Shown here: positions 22,436-30,725 of the stretch, piece by piece
Numbering within the stretch: the first letter of the stretch is position 1
Layout: every line of letters begins with the position of its first letter
Origin: an uncultured Desulfovibrio sp.
GTDB taxonomy: Bacteria; Desulfobacterota; Desulfovibrionia; Desulfovibrionales; Desulfovibrionaceae
NCBI GenBank assembly: GCA_900546145.1
Contig: URBN01000023.1
Coordinates: forward strand, 1-31,663
Length of the DNA: 31,663 nucleotides
Reading direction: 5' to 3'
Program-made: the position numbers and the translations under genes
Notes under the pieces: generated by a model
The model's input: only the letters and a program-made list of their open reading frames with translations
Databases searched by the model: none
Told to the model about the DNA's origin: nothing

Positions 22436-23788
22436 TCAGTTTCCTCTCTTCACAAGGTCGGCGTATATCTGTTCAAGTTTGACGGCCGCGTTTTCCCAGC
22501 GGATGTGTCTGAGTTCCTCCGCGCAGTTTTTCGCAATGAAGCGGCCGAGGGCCGGATAGGCGAGGACAGCGCAGATGCGGTCTGCCATTTTTCTCACGTC
22601 CCAGAAGTCGACCTTGAGGGCGTTGTGGATGACTTCGGAGACGCCGGACTGTTTGCTCATGAGCACGGGAACATCATACACCATCGCTTCAAGGGGCGCT
22701 ATGCCGAAGGGCTCGGAAACGCTGGGCATGACATAGAGGTCGCTCGACGCGTACATGCGGTCCACCTCGTCGTGCTTCAGAAAACCCGTGAACGTGAATC
22801 TGTGGCCCATGCGGTAGCGGGCCACGCGGGCCACGATGGAGCGCAGCATGTCGCCTGAGCCGGCGACAACGAAGCGCACGTCAGGCATGACGTTGAGCAC
22901 GAGACGCGCGGCCTCCACGAAGTAGTCCGGCCCCTTCTGAAAGGTGACGCGTCCCATGAAAAGGACCTGCTTGGCTTTGCTGCCGCGGTCCACGTTGTGG
23001 TAGATGTGGCCCGCCTCGCGGCGGGACACGGCGTTGTGTACGACGGAAATCTTGCTCTCCGGAATTTTGTACACGCGCATGACGAGATTTTTGGTGAAGT
23101 GGCTGACGCACACGACCCTGTCGGCCGCGGTCATCCCCTCCCACTCGATGTGGGAGACTACGGGGTTCATGTGCTCGCCGCTGCGGTCGGCTTCGGTGGC
23201 GTGCACGTGCACCACGAGCGGTTTTCCGCTGACGCGCTTGGCCATGATGCCGGCGGGATAGGTCATCCAGTCGTGGCAGTGGATGACATCGAAGTTCTCC
23301 CGCTGCGCGAGCACCTGGGCCGCAAGGCTGTAACGGTAGACCTCGCCCAGCAGATCCTTCCCGTAGCCGCCGTGCAGGGTCAGGGTTATGTCCGGAGCTC
23401 CGGGCCATGTGACGGTCTTTTCCCCTGTCGTGGTCTTCTGCCTGCGCTCAATCTCCTCGCGCGTCTTCGCGTACGTCTGCGGAGTGATGTAGGGCGTGAG
23501 GCTGGAATCGAGGTACTCGAGCTTCAGGTTCTTTTTGAAGAAGGTCCTCGTGTCCGTGAAGATTTCCTTTTCGGATCCTCCTCCGCCGCCTGGGACCACG
23601 ATGCCCGAAGCCGAACGCATGGAAAGGCCGCCCGGTTCGTCGGATCCTTCGCCGGAAAGCAGTTTTGGGACGACGAAGATGACCTGGGTGCCCCTGCCGG
23701 TGAGGGCTCTGACCATTCCCTCGCAGGCGGATCCGAGACCGCCGCTGATGTATGGCGGGAATTCCCACCCGAACATGAGCACTCGCAT
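22436..23788 (-). CDS. GT4-family glycosyltransferase
   Basis: The 450-residue protein has a GT-B fold. MFGWEFPPYISGGLGSAC at the N terminus carries the GGLG nucleotide loop, HCHDWMTYPAG (middle) and HVHATEADRSGEH follow, and the C-terminal donor site has SEPFGIAPLEAM with the E359/E367 pair. This is the glycogen/starch synthase-like GT4 type placed between debranching enzyme and GH57 in many anaerobes. It may be a second glucan synthase or a primer/maltosyl transferase. An insert of about 90 residues (roughly 50-140) with a Gly-run and charged stretch is less conserved. Its ATG shares one base with the debranching-enzyme stop (TAATG). The protein is cytosolic. Confidence 0.9.
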   Translation of the reverse strand: MRVLMFGWEFPPYISGGLGSACEGMVRALTGRGTQVIFVVPKLLSGEGSDEPGGLSMRSASGIVVPGGGGGSEKEIFTDTRTFFKKNLKLEYLDSSLTPYITPQTYAKTREEIERRQKTTTGEKTVTWPGAPDITLTLHGGYGKDLLGEVYRYSLAAQVLAQRENFDVIHCHDWMTYPAGIMAKRVSGKPLVVHVHATEADRSGEHMNPVVSHIEWEGMTAADRVVCVSHFTKNLVMRVYKIPESKISVVHNAVSRREAGHIYHNVDRGSKAKQVLFMGRVTFQKGPDYFVEAARLVLNVMPDVRFVVAGSGDMLRSIVARVARYRMGHRFTFTGFLKHDEVDRMYASSDLYVMPSVSEPFGIAPLEAMVYDVPVLMSKQSGVSEVIHNALKVDFWDVRKMADRICAVLAYPALGRFIAKNCAEELRHIRWENAAVKLEQIYADLVKRGN

Positions 23789-25875
23789 TAGTCATTCCTC
23801 CATTTCAGATGCTTCTCCCAGCGCTCATACGCTTTCGGATCGGCCGCGCGGGCGAGAAGCAGGGCGCGGTAGACCTCGGCCTCGCTCCAGGCCTTGGCGA
23901 TGCTGCCGTGCGGCGCCCAGGGCTCTGTGCCGGAGAAGATTTCCGAGATATGGCCAAGACAGGACTCGGAGAGATGCCTTGTGAAAAGCGGCGATATGGT
24001 ATTCAGAAAATCCGTGACGGCCCCTGCCATGACGGTTCTCTTTCCGGCGCTTACGGCTTCGGTGGTTTTGAAAAGGGCCTCAGCGTAGACGCCGAGGAGC
24101 CACGGCCAGACCGTGCCCTGATGGTAGCTTCTGCCGCGCTCTGCGGGACTTCCCGCGTAGTCCGGACAGAAGGTCGGATCATCGGGAGAGAGCGTGCGCA
24201 GGCCGAAGGGTGTGAGGAGCTTTTCCTTCGCGGTTTTCACGACTCCCTCCGCCTTCGCCGGCTCGAGAACCGGGAAGGGCAGGGCCGCCGCGAACAGCTG
24301 GTTGGGACGCACGGAATTGTCCGGGCCGCCGTCCTCCTGACTGCGCCATACGTCGCGCAGGGAACCGTCCGGGAGCAGGAAGCGCTTCCTGAAGACCGCC
24401 CTCATGGCGGCAAGGTCCTTCGCGCTGCAGGGATCGGGATCCTTCCTCTGCAGGGCGATGTGGTGGGCCAGGGCCAGGGTATTGTACCACAGGGCTTCGA
24501 TTTCCACGGGATGGCCGTTGCGCGGCGTGACGGGCCTGCCGTTAATCTGCACGTTCATCCAGGTGAGCTGGGTGTTCGGCGTTCCCACGTCCAGGAAACC
24601 GCTTTCGTCTGCGGAGACGAAGAGAATGCGTCCCTTTCTGTAGGCGTCGATGATGCCGTAGAGGGCCGGGGCCGCGAAACCGAGAACTTCCTTCCTGAGG
24701 GCTGCTTCGCCGTGGTGCTTCGATATGGCAGAGAGAAGGGACTGCACGGTCCAGGCGTACCACAGGGAGGAATCGATGCAGTCATACCCCGATGGCGCGC
24801 CGTCAGTGGTGAAGGTGTTGGGGATGAGGCCGTCGCTGATACTCGCCGTGATGCGCTTCAGCACGGATATGCCTTCTTCGAGGCGTCCTCCGAGAAAAGC
24901 GCAGCCGGGCAGGGAAATGAGCGTGTCACGGGACCACGAGCCGAACCAGTGATAGCCCGCGAGAAGGGCGTCCTGACCGCGCGTATCCTTGATGAGGAAG
25001 ACGCCGCACTGGGCCTCCAGAAAATCCGCGAGAGAGGCGGTGCCGGCCCGCCCCCTGAGATGCTCCTTCTCTTCCTTTTTCCAGATGTCGCGCAGGGGCA
25101 CCGTTTTTTTCGTGCCGCGCGGCGGGAGAATTTCCTCCGTTGAGGCGGAGAGGATCACGTCCCTTCCGGGCGTCAGCGTGATTTCGAAGAGGCCCGGAGA
25201 GAAGAGATCCTCCTGGTAGTCGAAGCCGCGCTCCTGGTCGAAGGGATACTCCACATTGTAGATCCAGTCCGGGGAGGGCAGGAAGTCGAAGGTGCCGGAG
25301 CACTGCATGAAGAAAGGCGGGAGACTGTTGTAGGGCTGGATCTTGAATCCCTGCCATACGGGATAGGTCTTGACCTGCAGATCCATATTGGCGTGGGTCA
25401 GATTGTGATAGCCGCGGAAGGCCAGAAGCGGGGCGGCCTCGAGCGTGCATTTCAGCGCCGGGGCGCTGCTGTCGGTTTTCTTCAGGCTGTAGCGGATGAG
25501 AACGGTGTGACTGTCCCTTACCAGCATGAGAGAGCGCGTGAGGCGGAACCCCGGGCCCTCGAAGACAAAAGTCGGGTACGGTGAAGCAGAGAAGGTTTTC
25601 AGACAGCCGGAGGGATCCGGATAGATGGCGTTGGGGTGTTTGCGGCTGGAGAGCGGAATCCTGCTGTTTTCCGTGACGAGCCAGTCTTCCAGGCCGGAAA
25701 GAAGGACGTGGCGGCCGATGTGGTCGAGATTTGCGACAAGGAGGCCGTGGTAGCGCCGGCTGTTGCAGCCGGTGATCGTGCCTGAAGCGTAGTCGCCTGT
25801 GCCGTTACATTCCAGCCATTCGGTGCGGAGGGAACGGTCTGAATTCTGAAGTTCTGGAGTCTGACAGCTGAACAT
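23788..25875 (-). CDS. glycogen debranching enzyme (GH133-type amylo-alpha-1,6-glucosidase)
   Basis: The 695-residue protein begins with the bacterial/archaeal debranching signature EWLECNGTGDYASGTITGCNSRRYHGLLVA (19-48), corresponding to the GDE_N domain. A C-terminal (alpha/alpha)6 barrel contains GYHWFGSWSRDTLISLPG with the catalytic-region Asp317, and later RSYHQGTVWPWLLG. It should hydrolyse alpha-1,6 branches left by the phosphorylase. Translation starts at an ATG with GGAGG and 8 bases spacing. The gene is first in a transcript with GT4 and GH57, with a likely promoter at 26046-26073 and a 5' leader of about 160 bases. Confidence 0.92.
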   Translation of the reverse strand: MFSCQTPELQNSDRSLRTEWLECNGTGDYASGTITGCNSRRYHGLLVANLDHIGRHVLLSGLEDWLVTENSRIPLSSRKHPNAIYPDPSGCLKTFSASPYPTFVFEGPGFRLTRSLMLVRDSHTVLIRYSLKKTDSSAPALKCTLEAAPLLAFRGYHNLTHANMDLQVKTYPVWQGFKIQPYNSLPPFFMQCSGTFDFLPSPDWIYNVEYPFDQERGFDYQEDLFSPGLFEITLTPGRDVILSASTEEILPPRGTKKTVPLRDIWKKEEKEHLRGRAGTASLADFLEAQCGVFLIKDTRGQDALLAGYHWFGSWSRDTLISLPGCAFLGGRLEEGISVLKRITASISDGLIPNTFTTDGAPSGYDCIDSSLWYAWTVQSLLSAISKHHGEAALRKEVLGFAAPALYGIIDAYRKGRILFVSADESGFLDVGTPNTQLTWMNVQINGRPVTPRNGHPVEIEALWYNTLALAHHIALQRKDPDPCSAKDLAAMRAVFRKRFLLPDGSLRDVWRSQEDGGPDNSVRPNQLFAAALPFPVLEPAKAEGVVKTAKEKLLTPFGLRTLSPDDPTFCPDYAGSPAERGRSYHQGTVWPWLLGVYAEALFKTTEAVSAGKRTVMAGAVTDFLNTISPLFTRHLSESCLGHISEIFSGTEPWAPHGSIAKAWSEAEVYRALLLARAADPKAYERWEKHLKWRND

Positions 25876-26045
25876 GAGAAAAAACCTCCGGGCAATTCAG
25901 CACGCCGATCGGACAAAGGAGCGGATATCTTCGTGGGCGGATCCATATCCTGCCGTGCGTTTGTGGCAGGGCTGTGACGGAGCAAGGGAAAACGGGGGAA
26001 ACCTGTACCCGTATGGAAATGCAGAACTCGGGCTTCTACGAAATA

Positions 26046-26073
26046 ATTCTATGAATTCGGAGACTATAGTCAA
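26046..26073 (-). promoter_or_regulatory. sigma-70-type promoter of the glycogen operon
   Basis: On the minus strand TTGACT (26073-26068) and TAGAAT (26051-26046) are 16 bases apart; each box matches 5 of 6 consensus bases. It gives a leader of about 160 bases before the debranching-enzyme ATG at 25875. The upstream terminator at 26146-26175 isolates it from the nitroreductase transcript. Confidence 0.7.
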
Positions 26074-26145
26074 GCAGTGGCGCAAAATTACATGGTTTTT
26101 TCGCAGAGTGAAACAAAGTTGTGCCGCAAATCTTTCCCTGTGGGG

Positions 26146-26175
26146 AAAAAAAAGAGGGAGCGCCGCAGCGCTCCC
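26146..26175 (-). terminator. terminator of the nitroreductase gene
   Basis: GGGAGCGC (26156-26163) pairs perfectly with GCGCTCCC (26168-26175) around CGCA. On the minus strand the stem is followed by CTC and an eight-T run (26153-26146). It lies about 80 bases after the nitroreductase stop. Confidence 0.85.
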
Positions 26176-26253
26176 CCAGGCAGAGACTTTCTCTAAAAAG
26201 ATAATTGTTTCGTTTTGCGTTTAGAAAACTATTCTTATCTTATTACTATCTTT

Positions 26254-27042
26254 TTATATCCATGCCACAACAGCAGGCTTGCGTTCCGGAATGCGGAGAT
26301 ACTTCACTGAGGGGTAACCCACCATGCAACCGGCGAAGATGTTGTGGCCCTCGGGGAGGCCGAGGTAGTCACGGATGGCCGGGGTCTTCTGCGCCGTTTC
26401 GACGACGTACCCGGCCCACGTGGTGCCGAGTCCCAGCGTATAGAGCATGAACTCGAGGTAGGTGAGAGCCACGGCGCAGTCGGAAAAGCACAGATTGTCT
26501 GTCCCGCACTTCGCGTGGGCAAAGATGACGCAGGGGGCGTGGCGCAGAATGACGTCCCGGCCCCTGTCAAAGGCCGCGCACTCGTTCTGGAAACCCTTCA
26601 TGCCGCGCATGGCGTTGATGGTGACGGCAGCGAGCGCCTGGATCTTGGCGCGGTCATCGAGAACCACCCATTCCACTCCCTGGACGTTCTTGGCTGTGGG
26701 GGCATAGCGGGCTGTGTCCAGAGCCCTGCGGAGAAGATCCCTCGGCACGGGCCTGTCCTCGAAGAGGCGCGTTGAACGCCGGGACTTGGCCATTCCGGAA
26801 AAATCGTCGGCCGTGATGGTGTGCTCCGGCACCCGGGGAAGGACGCCGGCCTCCAGACCGTCCATGCTTACGGCGCCGGCCGGGCAGATGGCGGCGCAGT
26901 GCCCGCAGCGGATGCAGGCGCTGCCCGCGAGATCCCTGAAATAGGCGCGGCCGTCCTTCATCCGTATGCAGTGGCAGACGCAGTCCCGCACGCAGAGACC
27001 GTCTCCGAGACAGCGCGAAGCGTCAATATTAATAAATGACAT
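26254..27042 (-). CDS. nitroreductase-family protein with N-terminal ferredoxin-like domain
   Basis: From the ATG at 27042 the product has 262 residues. AGAGGTAACC precedes it, so the open stretch up to 27369 is not part of the gene. Residues 1-60 hold two 4Fe-4S-type clusters: C11, C17, C21, C25 (with an extra C23) and C43-x2-C46-x2-C49-x3-C53-P. Residues 85-262 are an FMN-binding nitroreductase domain (SRRSTRLFEDRPVPRDLL, ARYAPTAKNVQGVEW, GTTWAGYVVE, GYPSVKYLRIPERK). Such proteins pass electrons from the clusters to FMN and reduce small molecules; the substrate is unknown. It is cytosolic. It lies 241 bases downstream of the CarD gene on the same strand and ends at the terminator 26146-26175. 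Confidence 0.9.
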   Translation of the reverse strand: MSFINIDASRCLGDGLCVRDCVCHCIRMKDGRAYFRDLAGSACIRCGHCAAICPAGAVSMDGLEAGVLPRVPEHTITADDFSGMAKSRRSTRLFEDRPVPRDLLRRALDTARYAPTAKNVQGVEWVVLDDRAKIQALAAVTINAMRGMKGFQNECAAFDRGRDVILRHAPCVIFAHAKCGTDNLCFSDCAVALTYLEFMLYTLGLGTTWAGYVVETAQKTPAIRDYLGLPEGHNIFAGCMVGYPSVKYLRIPERKPAVVAWI

Positions 27043-27084
27043 GGTTACCTCTTTTACTGAGTCCCGGAAAAGACGGCTGGCGCA

Positions 27085-27115
27085 CCCGGCGCACCCCGAC
27101 GGGGGATGTGCCGGG
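27085..27115 (-). promoter_or_regulatory. strong hairpin between CarD and nitroreductase genes
   Basis: CCCGGCGCA pairs with TGTGCCGGG (one G-T) and, after a C/A mismatch, CCC pairs with GGG around GACGG. On the minus strand the next bases are TGCGCCAGCCGTCTTTTCC, so any U-tract is distant. It could be a weak terminator of the CarD transcript or a leader element of the nitroreductase gene. Confidence 0.4.
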
Positions 27116-27283
27116 CCTCTGCTGCGCGCTGGGCAGCCGGCCGGGACAGGAACAATGCGATGGACTGTCAGGATAATGCGGACAGGAAGCCCTTCTTCTG
27201 CTGACAGGAAAGGAGGAGGATATTCTTTTCGGGCGTCCCTGTCCGCGTTCTGGTGTGGAGGCTTCTTCCTCAGTTCCGGATCC

Positions 27284-27838
27284 TCAGGCTCTGTGCCTCT
27301 GCCCCGTTTCTCCGGAAGGCGGCGTTTCCCTGGCCCCGGCATCGGATGCGACGGGCGCATAAAGATCATAGAGGGCCTTCTTCAGATCCTCTTCCTTGAT
27401 ACCGAGCACTTCGGAAAGTTCGCCTGCCACAAGGCTCATGGCCTGTTCCTTCAGGCGGCGTTCGCCGAAGGACAGATCCTTCCTGCGTCCTATGACCAGA
27501 AGCTCGTGGAGGACACCGGCGACAACCTTCAGATCCGGACTCTTCATCTTGTCGATGTAGTCCCTGAACCGCCGGTTCCAGTTCTGGCCGACGAAGACCG
27601 GCTTGTCCGTGCCGTTCTTCAGAGCCTCGAGTATCCGTGATGCCTTGTCCTTACTGACGAGACGGCGCAGTCCGACATTCTGCGCGTTCTTTACAGGGAC
27701 AATCAGCGTGATATTGCTGTTCTGAATGCAGACCCTGTAAAAGTCGCAGCTGGTTCCCGCCATGGACTTGCTGTCGATGCGGTTGATCTTGCCCACGCCC
27801 TGAGCGGGGTAAACCACCAGGTCGTTTACTCTGTACAT
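27284..27838 (-). CDS. carD: CarD/CdnL-family RNA polymerase-binding regulator
   Basis: This 184-residue protein opens with VNDLVVYPAQGVGKI, the RNA-polymerase-interacting (RID/TRCF-type) domain, about residues 1-60. Residues 80-160 are the helical C-terminal domain with NWNRRFRDYIDK and the Trp (W87) that in Thermus CarD (W86) wedges into the upstream edge of the -10 bubble. LSFGERRLKEQAMSLVAGEL is the typical following helix. These factors stabilise open complexes, often at rRNA promoters. The tail (about 163-184) is disordered and charged. The ATG follows AAGGGGCATAGA. No carG partner (a zinc-bound partner in Myxococcus) is visible nearby. It diverges from the metallohydrolase gene. Confidence 0.92.
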   Translation of the reverse strand: MYRVNDLVVYPAQGVGKINRIDSKSMAGTSCDFYRVCIQNSNITLIVPVKNAQNVGLRRLVSKDKASRILEALKNGTDKPVFVGQNWNRRFRDYIDKMKSPDLKVVAGVLHELLVIGRRKDLSFGERRLKEQAMSLVAGELSEVLGIKEEDLKKALYDLYAPVASDAGARETPPSGETGQRHRA

Positions 27839-28503
27839 TTCTATGCCCCTTCGCCTTATGGCGGCAGTAACACAATCCTCTGTTGATGGTTTCTGCTTGG
27901 GGAAAACACCGGATCGGATACGTGTGCGGGACAGCCCATCCCACGGACGTATGTCTGGCGTCCTCCGCAGCGGATACAGTTATCAGCCGTGCCAGAGGAG
28001 GCGTCTGCAGGGGCAGAACGGGCAGGAAATTGTTTTTCTTGAGAGGGGAGAAACCCGTTTACGCTGGAATCGTTATCACGGCGCGGACTGCCTGTCTGAC
28101 AGTACTTAGACCTCTGACCTGATTAATAATAACTATCCTCCTGAAGGATGTCTATAGAAAATGCGGAAAAACACATGGCTGACGCATCAGGCTTAGCCGG
28201 AGCCGTACCCCGGAACAGGGAAAATGCCGTGAGCCCGGTGACGCTTTTCCCGGCATCCTTATCCCGTTTCCCGCGGATTCCGTTTTTTCCCGGCGTCTGC
28301 GAGGCTGTTATGGCTCCCGGACGGAGCTTCCCGGGCCCGGCGTCCTCTTTTCCGGACAGTGCCCGCATGCCGCCGGATTTTTTTGATGTGTCAGCCACGC
28401 AGAGGCTGCTTCCCTGCCCATAAACCAAGACCTCCGGACTTTACGCGAAAAGCGGGAGGCGGTAGCTCTCTGCAGAACTTTTTTCTGCCAGGGAGGACGG
28501 CAA
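27839..28503. other. 665-base divergent intergenic region between CarD and metallohydrolase genes
   Basis: No gene is convincing; a 91-codon frame at 28148-28423 has no usable ribosome site and a Pro/Ser-rich random composition. On the minus strand ATGCCG...CGGCAT (28256-28224) is followed by TTTTCCC, terminator-like. A small stem GCAGA/TCTGC with a T-rich loop (about 28472-28490) sits just before the metallohydrolase ribosome site. An AT-rich patch at 28108-28137 (TTAATAATAACTATCC) may be a plus-strand promoter. It is large enough for a small RNA. Confidence 0.45.
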
Positions 28504-29304
28504 ATGGAACTTCTCATGCTCGGCACCGGCCACGCCATGGTGACCCGCTGCTACAATACGTGCTTTCTGCTCAGCGGGAACGGGGAGCGGCTGCTCGTGG
28601 ACGCCGGAGGCGGCAATGGCATTCTCGTCCAGCTGGAAAGGGCGGGCGTTTCCGTGGATGAAATCCACACCATTTATGTAACGCACAAGCACGTCGATCA
28701 CGTCATGGGCGTCATCTGGATGATCCGCACCATCTGTCAGAACATTAATAAAGGCACGTACAGGGGCACGCTTACGGTCTGCGCCCACCAGGAACTTCTT
28801 GATATCATCCGCTCCATCGTCATGATGCTGATACGTGAAAAGGAGACGCGGCACATAGGCTCCCGCGTGCTTTTTGTGCCCGTAGCTGACGGGGAGGAGC
28901 GGGAAATCCTCGGATATAAGACCGTTTTCTTCGACGTGCGTTCCATCAAGGCGAAGCAGTTCGGTTTTTCCATGTTCCTCCCCTGCGGGAAACTCACCTG
29001 CCTCGGCGACGAGCCCCTGAGTCCGTCCGGGGAACCGTACGCCAGGGGAAGCGCCTGGCTCATGCATGAGGCGTTCTGCCTCGAGTCCCAGAGCGCCGTC
29101 TTCACGCCGCACGAAAAGCTCCATTCCACAGTGAAGGAAGCCTGTGAGAACGCGGAGCGCATGGGCGTGAAAAATCTCATCCTCTACCACACTGAGGACC
29201 GGAACCTCCCGCGCCGCAGGGAACTCTACACTGAGGAAGGCCGTGCCTTTTTCGGCGGCAGGATATACGTTCCGGACGATCTCGACAGGATTACCATCTG
29301 CTGA
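28504..29304 (+). CDS. metallo-beta-lactamase-fold hydrolase, tRNase Z-like
   Basis: This 266-residue protein has the zinc motif HKHVDH (61-66, HxHxDH) preceded by VDAGGG (Asp34), a later LGDEPL aspartate, and the C-terminal LYHTED histidine. The WLMHEAF segment (about 184-190) and the preceding CLGDEP block resemble the tRNase Z/ElaC branch. It lacks a clear exosite arm, so it could cut tRNA 3' ends or be a phosphodiesterase or other hydrolase. The start follows AGGGAGGACGGCAA. It is 176 bases before GAPDH, which has its own promoter. It is cytosolic. Confidence 0.82.
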   Translation: MELLMLGTGHAMVTRCYNTCFLLSGNGERLLVDAGGGNGILVQLERAGVSVDEIHTIYVTHKHVDHVMGVIWMIRTICQNINKGTYRGTLTVCAHQELLDIIRSIVMMLIREKETRHIGSRVLFVPVADGEEREILGYKTVFFDVRSIKAKQFGFSMFLPCGKLTCLGDEPLSPSGEPYARGSAWLMHEAFCLESQSAVFTPHEKLHSTVKEACENAERMGVKNLILYHTEDRNLPRRRELYTEEGRAFFGGRIYVPDDLDRITIC

Positions 29305-29336
29305 CAGCAGGAGCGTTTTATTCTTTTTATGCGGCG

Positions 29337-29365
29337 TTGCCAGAAGGGAAACTTGTGTTTATATA
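29337..29365 (+). promoter_or_regulatory. promoter of the GAPDH gene
   Basis: TTGCCA (29337-29342) and TATATA (29360-29365) are 17 bases apart, 115 bases before the ATG at 29481. The leader contains a small GCCCG/CGGGC hairpin near 29402-29416. Confidence 0.6.
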
Positions 29366-29480
29366 CAGGGGCGAAAGGGATTTTTCTTCCCGAGGCCGCC
29401 TGCCCGGGAGCACGGGCGACCGCGTCCGCAGGCTGGCAGTTCCGCAACGGTTCACAACTTTCCCCAGGAGGCTTTACGTC

Positions 29481-30485
29481 ATGGCTGTAAGAGTAGCTAT
29501 CAATGGTTTCGGCCGCATCGGCCGTCTCGCTTTCCGTCAGATGTTTAAAGATCCCGAATATGAGATCGTGGCCATCAACGACCTGACCAGCCCGAAGATG
29601 CTTGCGTACCTTCTCAAGTACGACAGCACCCATGGCAAGTTCCCCGGCACCGTCGAAGCCACGGAAACGTCCATCAAAGTCGATGGCAAGGAAATTACCA
29701 TCTACAAGGAAAAGGACGCCGCCAATCTCCCCTGGGCCGATCTTAAGGTCGACGTGGTGCTCGAGTGCACCGGCTTCTATACGTCGAAGGAAAAGTCCAT
29801 GGCCCACATCAAGGCCGGCGCCCGCAAGGTCGTTATTTCCGCCCCTGCCGGCAAGGACCTCCCGACCATCGTCTTCAACGTCAACCACAAGATCCTGAAG
29901 CCCACCGACCAGATTATCTCCGCGGCCAGCTGCACCACCAACTGCCTCGCTCCCATGGCCAAGGCCCTCAATGACCTCTGCCCCATCGAATCCGGCTTCA
30001 TGACCACCATTCACGCCTACACCGGCGACCAGATGATCCTCGACGGCCCGCAGCGCAAGGGCAACCTGCGCCGCTCCCGTGCCGGCGCGGTCAACATCAC
30101 TCCCACCTCTTCCGGCGCTGCCAAGGCCATCGGCCTCGTCATCCCCGAGCTTGACGGCAAGCTGAACGGCGCCGCCCAGCGTGTCCCGGTTCCGACCGGC
30201 TCCACCACCATCCTCGACGCCGTCGTGCAGGGCAAGGTCACCGCTGACGAGGTCAATGCCCAGATGAAGAAGGAAGAGACTCCTTCCTTTGAATACAACA
30301 CCGATGACATCGTTTCCCAGGATATCGTCAACAGCACCGCCGGCTCCATCTTCGACGCCACCCAGACCAAGGTTCTGCCCATGGGCGACAAGACCCTCGT
30401 GCAGGTCGTGTCCTGGTACGACAACGAAAACTCCTACACCAGCCAGATGGTGCGCACCATCAAGTACTTCTCCGAACTCAAGTAG
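29481..30485 (+). CDS. gap: glyceraldehyde-3-phosphate dehydrogenase, type I
   Basis: This 334-residue protein has the NAD-binding start VAINGFGRIGRLAFRQ, the catalytic ASCTTNCLAP with Cys151, TIHAYTGDQ, and the C-terminal WYDNENSYTSQMVRT. It matches the family's standard length. It oxidises glyceraldehyde 3-phosphate with NAD(+) and phosphate in glycolysis, or runs in reverse. The ATG is preceded by CCAGGAGGCTTTACGTC; an upstream in-frame extension to 29337 is only the leader. Codon choice is strongly biased (AAG, CTC, GGC, ATC), as expected for a highly expressed gene. It ends at a strong terminator and has its own promoter. Confidence 0.97.
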   Translation: MAVRVAINGFGRIGRLAFRQMFKDPEYEIVAINDLTSPKMLAYLLKYDSTHGKFPGTVEATETSIKVDGKEITIYKEKDAANLPWADLKVDVVLECTGFYTSKEKSMAHIKAGARKVVISAPAGKDLPTIVFNVNHKILKPTDQIISAASCTTNCLAPMAKALNDLCPIESGFMTTIHAYTGDQMILDGPQRKGNLRRSRAGAVNITPTSSGAAKAIGLVIPELDGKLNGAAQRVPVPTGSTTILDAVVQGKVTADEVNAQMKKEETPSFEYNTDDIVSQDIVNSTAGSIFDATQTKVLPMGDKTLVQVVSWYDNENSYTSQMVRTIKYFSELK

Positions 30486-30506
30486 TCCGGCTTTTATCTG
30501 AATCAG

Positions 30507-30545
30507 AAGCTCTCGGTCCTTCGGGATACGGGAGCTTTTTTTTTG
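30507..30545 (+). terminator. rho-independent terminator of gap
   Basis: AGCTCTCG pairs with CGGGAGCT, and with one bulged A, GTCC pairs with GGAT around the tetraloop TTCG. Nine T residues follow directly. Confidence 0.9.
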
Positions 30546-30725
30546 TTTTCTGACGCCCTGCAAGGGTTCTTTCCGGCACATGTCTGTTGCCAAAAGATCA
30601 GCTGATTGTTATTTTTTTCCCAACTTGTAAGCAAAAGGCGTCTGAGCCTGCAGGATGCGGGCGGCGGAGGTACGCGGCCTCTTTTTAGTCCTGCCGGCGC
30701 AGCAAAACAGCTTCTTGGAGGTAGT

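Larger units (their letters stand above)
25876..26253. other. intergenic region upstream of the glycogen operon
   Basis: It holds the terminator 26146-26175, the promoter 26046-26073 and a roughly 160-base leader. A strongly AT-rich block at 26196-26253 directly follows the nitroreductase stop. No gene is seen. Confidence 0.6.

Noticed and set aside
21343..22482. 379-codon open frame on the plus strand
   Set aside because: It is antisense to the GH57 gene, which has all family motifs.
23809..25143. 444-codon open frame on the plus strand
   Set aside because: It is the antisense shadow of the debranching enzyme, with no start signal or domain.
27043..27369. N-terminal extension of the nitroreductase by about 109 codons
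   Set aside because: The extension contains a strong hairpin, overlaps the end of the CarD gene and is low-complexity Pro/Arg; the ATG at 27042 has a good ribosome site and begins the ferredoxin domain.
28148..28423. 91-codon open frame between CarD and the metallohydrolase
   Set aside because: GAAGG directly abuts the ATG, too close for a ribosome site, and the Pro/Ser/Phe-rich product looks random.
29226..30593. 455-codon open frame on the minus strand
   Set aside because: It is the antisense shadow of GAPDH, favoured by strong codon bias in the real gene.
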